A stretch of 64,000 bases of DNA. Origin: Neorickettsia findlayensis. Lineage in GTDB: Bacteria; Pseudomonadota; Alphaproteobacteria; Rickettsiales; Anaplasmataceae. A model generated the notes under the pieces. That model searched no databases. It was not told the origin of the DNA and saw only the letters and a list, made by a program, of their open reading frames with translations. The stretch is from contig NZ_CP047224.1 of assembly GCF_009856525.1 (NCBI RefSeq), positions 186,001-250,000 on the forward strand, read 5' to 3'. Below, one piece after another: positions 62,941-64,000 of the stretch. Within the stretch, counting starts at the first letter, position 1, and every line of letters starts with the position of its first letter. The position numbers were made by a program, and so were the translations under genes.

Positions 62941-63511
62941 GTGTATTCCTAGAACCAGTTTTGGTGGACGCAGTGCTGGTGTTTTGCGCAAATCTGGATT
63001 CGTGCCGGCTGTTATCTATGGGAAGGACCGAGAAAATATAAACGTTGCCATTTCTGTTAGAGATGTGAGCAAATATTTTACAGCTTTGTCAGGTAGTGGA
63101 ATTGTGGAGTTGTCTTGCGAAGGGGAAGTGCATAAGGTAGTTCCTAAAGCGTATGAACTCCACCCGGTTTCTTCTGTTGTGTTGCATTTGGATTTTGTTT
63201 TTGCTTGTGAACATGCCTCGAAGTTTCAAGTTCCACTCAATTTTATAAACTCTGGAAAGTCCGAAGCGATAAGGCTCGGTGCAATGCTCAATATAGTCAA
63301 GCGGACCGTCCTTGTCAGGTGTACGGCAGCCAATCTTCCTAAAAGTATTCCTGTAGATGTAGAGAATGCTAAGGTGGGTGACTCAATCAAGTTCTCTGAT
63401 CTGATTTTTCCTGATGGGGTTGTGCCGCTTGCGAAGGATGCAAACTCGGTTGTTGCGACGGTTGTGGGTAAGAAAGCTACTAAGGCTGGTACTGCGACTG
63501 CTACCGCGTAA
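62924..63511 (+). CDS. rplY: 50S ribosomal protein bL25, CTC type
   Basis: 195 residues, the long CTC form with a C-terminal domain. RTSFGGRSAGVLRKSGFVPAVIYGK is the N-terminal 5S rRNA-binding signature; LHPVSSVVLHLDFV and the C-terminal IPVDVENAKVGDSIKFSDL belong to the second domain. An alanine/threonine-rich tail ends the protein. Its TAA shares the last A with the pth ATG. The rplY-pth pair is common in alphaproteobacteria. Confidence 0.95.
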   Translation: MVVSIECIPRTSFGGRSAGVLRKSGFVPAVIYGKDRENINVAISVRDVSKYFTALSGSGIVELSCEGEVHKVVPKAYELHPVSSVVLHLDFVFACEHASKFQVPLNFINSGKSEAIRLGAMLNIVKRTVLVRCTAANLPKSIPVDVENAKVGDSIKFSDLIFPDGVVPLAKDANSVVATVVGKKATKAGTATATA

Positions 63512-64000
63512 TGTCGGAGTTTCGCACACTTGTTTTGTGTGGTCTAGGTAATCCAGGATTGCGGTATGTGAAGACGCGGCATAACCTTGGGTTCATGCTG
63601 CTTGATTATATTAGGTGTACCTTTTCTTTCCCGGAGTTTCTTCCCAGATTTTCTGGTCTTTTATCTTCAGGGCGGGTTTCTTCCTCTGTTTTACACTTGT
63701 TCAAGCCGGTGACCTTTATGAATAATTCCGGTGGGCCGCTTTTGCAGTTAGTCAACTTTTATAAAGTCGAGCTCGAAAATGTAATTGTCTTTCATGACGA
63801 TATCGATCTTGATTTTGCTAAAGTGAAGATAAAAAAGGGTGGGGGCTCTGGGGGTCATAATGGATTAAAATCTCTTGATGCCAACTTGGGTACGGACTAT
63901 TGGAGGTTTCGCTTCGGTGTGGGAAGAGGTATGGGTGATCCGGCTGTATATGTTTTGTCGCGTTTCACTGTGCTGGATTTGGAGCGTTTGAATAAGTCAT
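63511..64000 (+). CDS. pth: Peptidyl-tRNA hydrolase, 3' end outside window
   Basis: Recycles peptidyl-tRNA that falls off the ribosome. The frame from the ATG at 63511 is open to the window end (163 codons), so the C-terminus is missing. Translated, it shows the asparagine in CGLGNPGLRY (near residue 13), the catalytic histidine in TRHNLGFML (near residue 24), TFMNNSGG, the aspartate in FHDDIDLDF and GGGSGGHNGLKSL. All active-site residues of the family are present. Coupled to rplY by a one-base overlap. Confidence 0.95.
   Translation, partial: MSEFRTLVLCGLGNPGLRYVKTRHNLGFMLLDYIRCTFSFPEFLPRFSGLLSSGRVSSSVLHLFKPVTFMNNSGGPLLQLVNFYKVELENVIVFHDDIDLDFAKVKIKKGGGSGGHNGLKSLDANLGTDYWRFRFGVGRGMGDPAVYVLSRFTVLDLERLNKS

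Noticed and set aside
1..64000. CRISPR arrays, insertion sequences, prophage or other mobile elements
   Set aside because: No spaced direct repeats, transposase, integrase or phage structural genes were seen; gene content is housekeeping throughout.

Overview
The window looks like a piece of chromosome from Neorickettsia (Rickettsiales, Anaplasmataceae), an obligate intracellular alphaproteobacterium. Reasons: moderate A+T content, single-copy housekeeping genes with few accessory genes, a gene matching the genus-specific 51-kDa major surface antigen/porin (P51), a CtrA-type response regulator, an Rrf2/cysteine-desulfurase fusion, a lone TAXI-type periplasmic binding protein, and tRNAs without an encoded CCA end. 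I see no transposon, phage, CRISPR array or rRNA gene. The genus is an inference from protein resemblance; I cannot settle the species.

Layout. 1-6.3 kb (+): carB (5' end outside the window), tRNA-Ile, tldD, purA and a degenerate PgpA-like membrane protein. 6.4-11.9 kb (-): thioredoxin-like protein, gpsA, radC, an XRE regulator preceded by a perfect 34-bp palindrome, secA. 12.3-13.1 kb (+): ctrA with a TTAA-N7-TTAA box upstream. 13.2-15.9 kb (-): purE, tsaD, TAXI binding protein. 16.2-19.0 kb (+): polyprenyl synthase, TauE/SafE-like permease and a TIGR02186-like partner. 19.1-27.4 kb (-): P51 porin, a MurE-like protein without its P-loop lysine, nth, pssA, psd, ybeY, sucD, sucC. 27.6-36.0 kb (+): tRNA-Met, thiL, tpiA, trhO, gatA, rpmG, ctaG, dnaA (with a long N-terminal extension) and an Asd-like protein without its catalytic cysteine. 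rlmB is on the minus strand. 37.0-50.1 kb (+): tRNA-Tyr, tRNA-Gly and one continuous S10-spc-alpha ribosomal cluster (rpsJ to rplQ, with secY, adk and rpoA, without rpmD and rpmJ). 50.1-53.6 kb (-): MerR-like regulator, pgpA, infC, thrS, tRNA-Lys. 53.6-61.0 kb (-): a hypothetical anchored protein, then the iron-sulfur cluster assembly genes fdx, hscA, hscB, iscA, iscU, iscS and an Rrf2-IscS fusion. 61.3-64.0 kb (+): FbpB-like iron permease, rplY, pth (3' end outside the window).

How the genes work together. Translation dominates: ribosomal proteins, IF3, ThrRS, GatA, rRNA and tRNA modification, and Pth. Central metabolism is represented by sucCD, tpiA, gpsA, purine and pyrimidine genes and thiL. 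Phospholipid synthesis is covered by gpsA, psd, pssA and pgpA. The Fe-S block forms one head-to-tail minus-strand group, and its apparent regulator is physically fused to a second cysteine desulfurase.

The most unusual signal is a set of intact open reading frames that keep family architecture but have lost catalytic residues: MurE-like (P-loop lysine and Ser-His motif), Asd-like (nucleophilic Cys to Ser), PgpA-like (acidic residues, with an intact paralogue at 50.4 kb for comparison) and HscB (no HPD tripeptide). These look like pseudoenzymes or repurposed proteins rather than decayed pseudogenes. Promoter and operator calls are pattern readings by eye.
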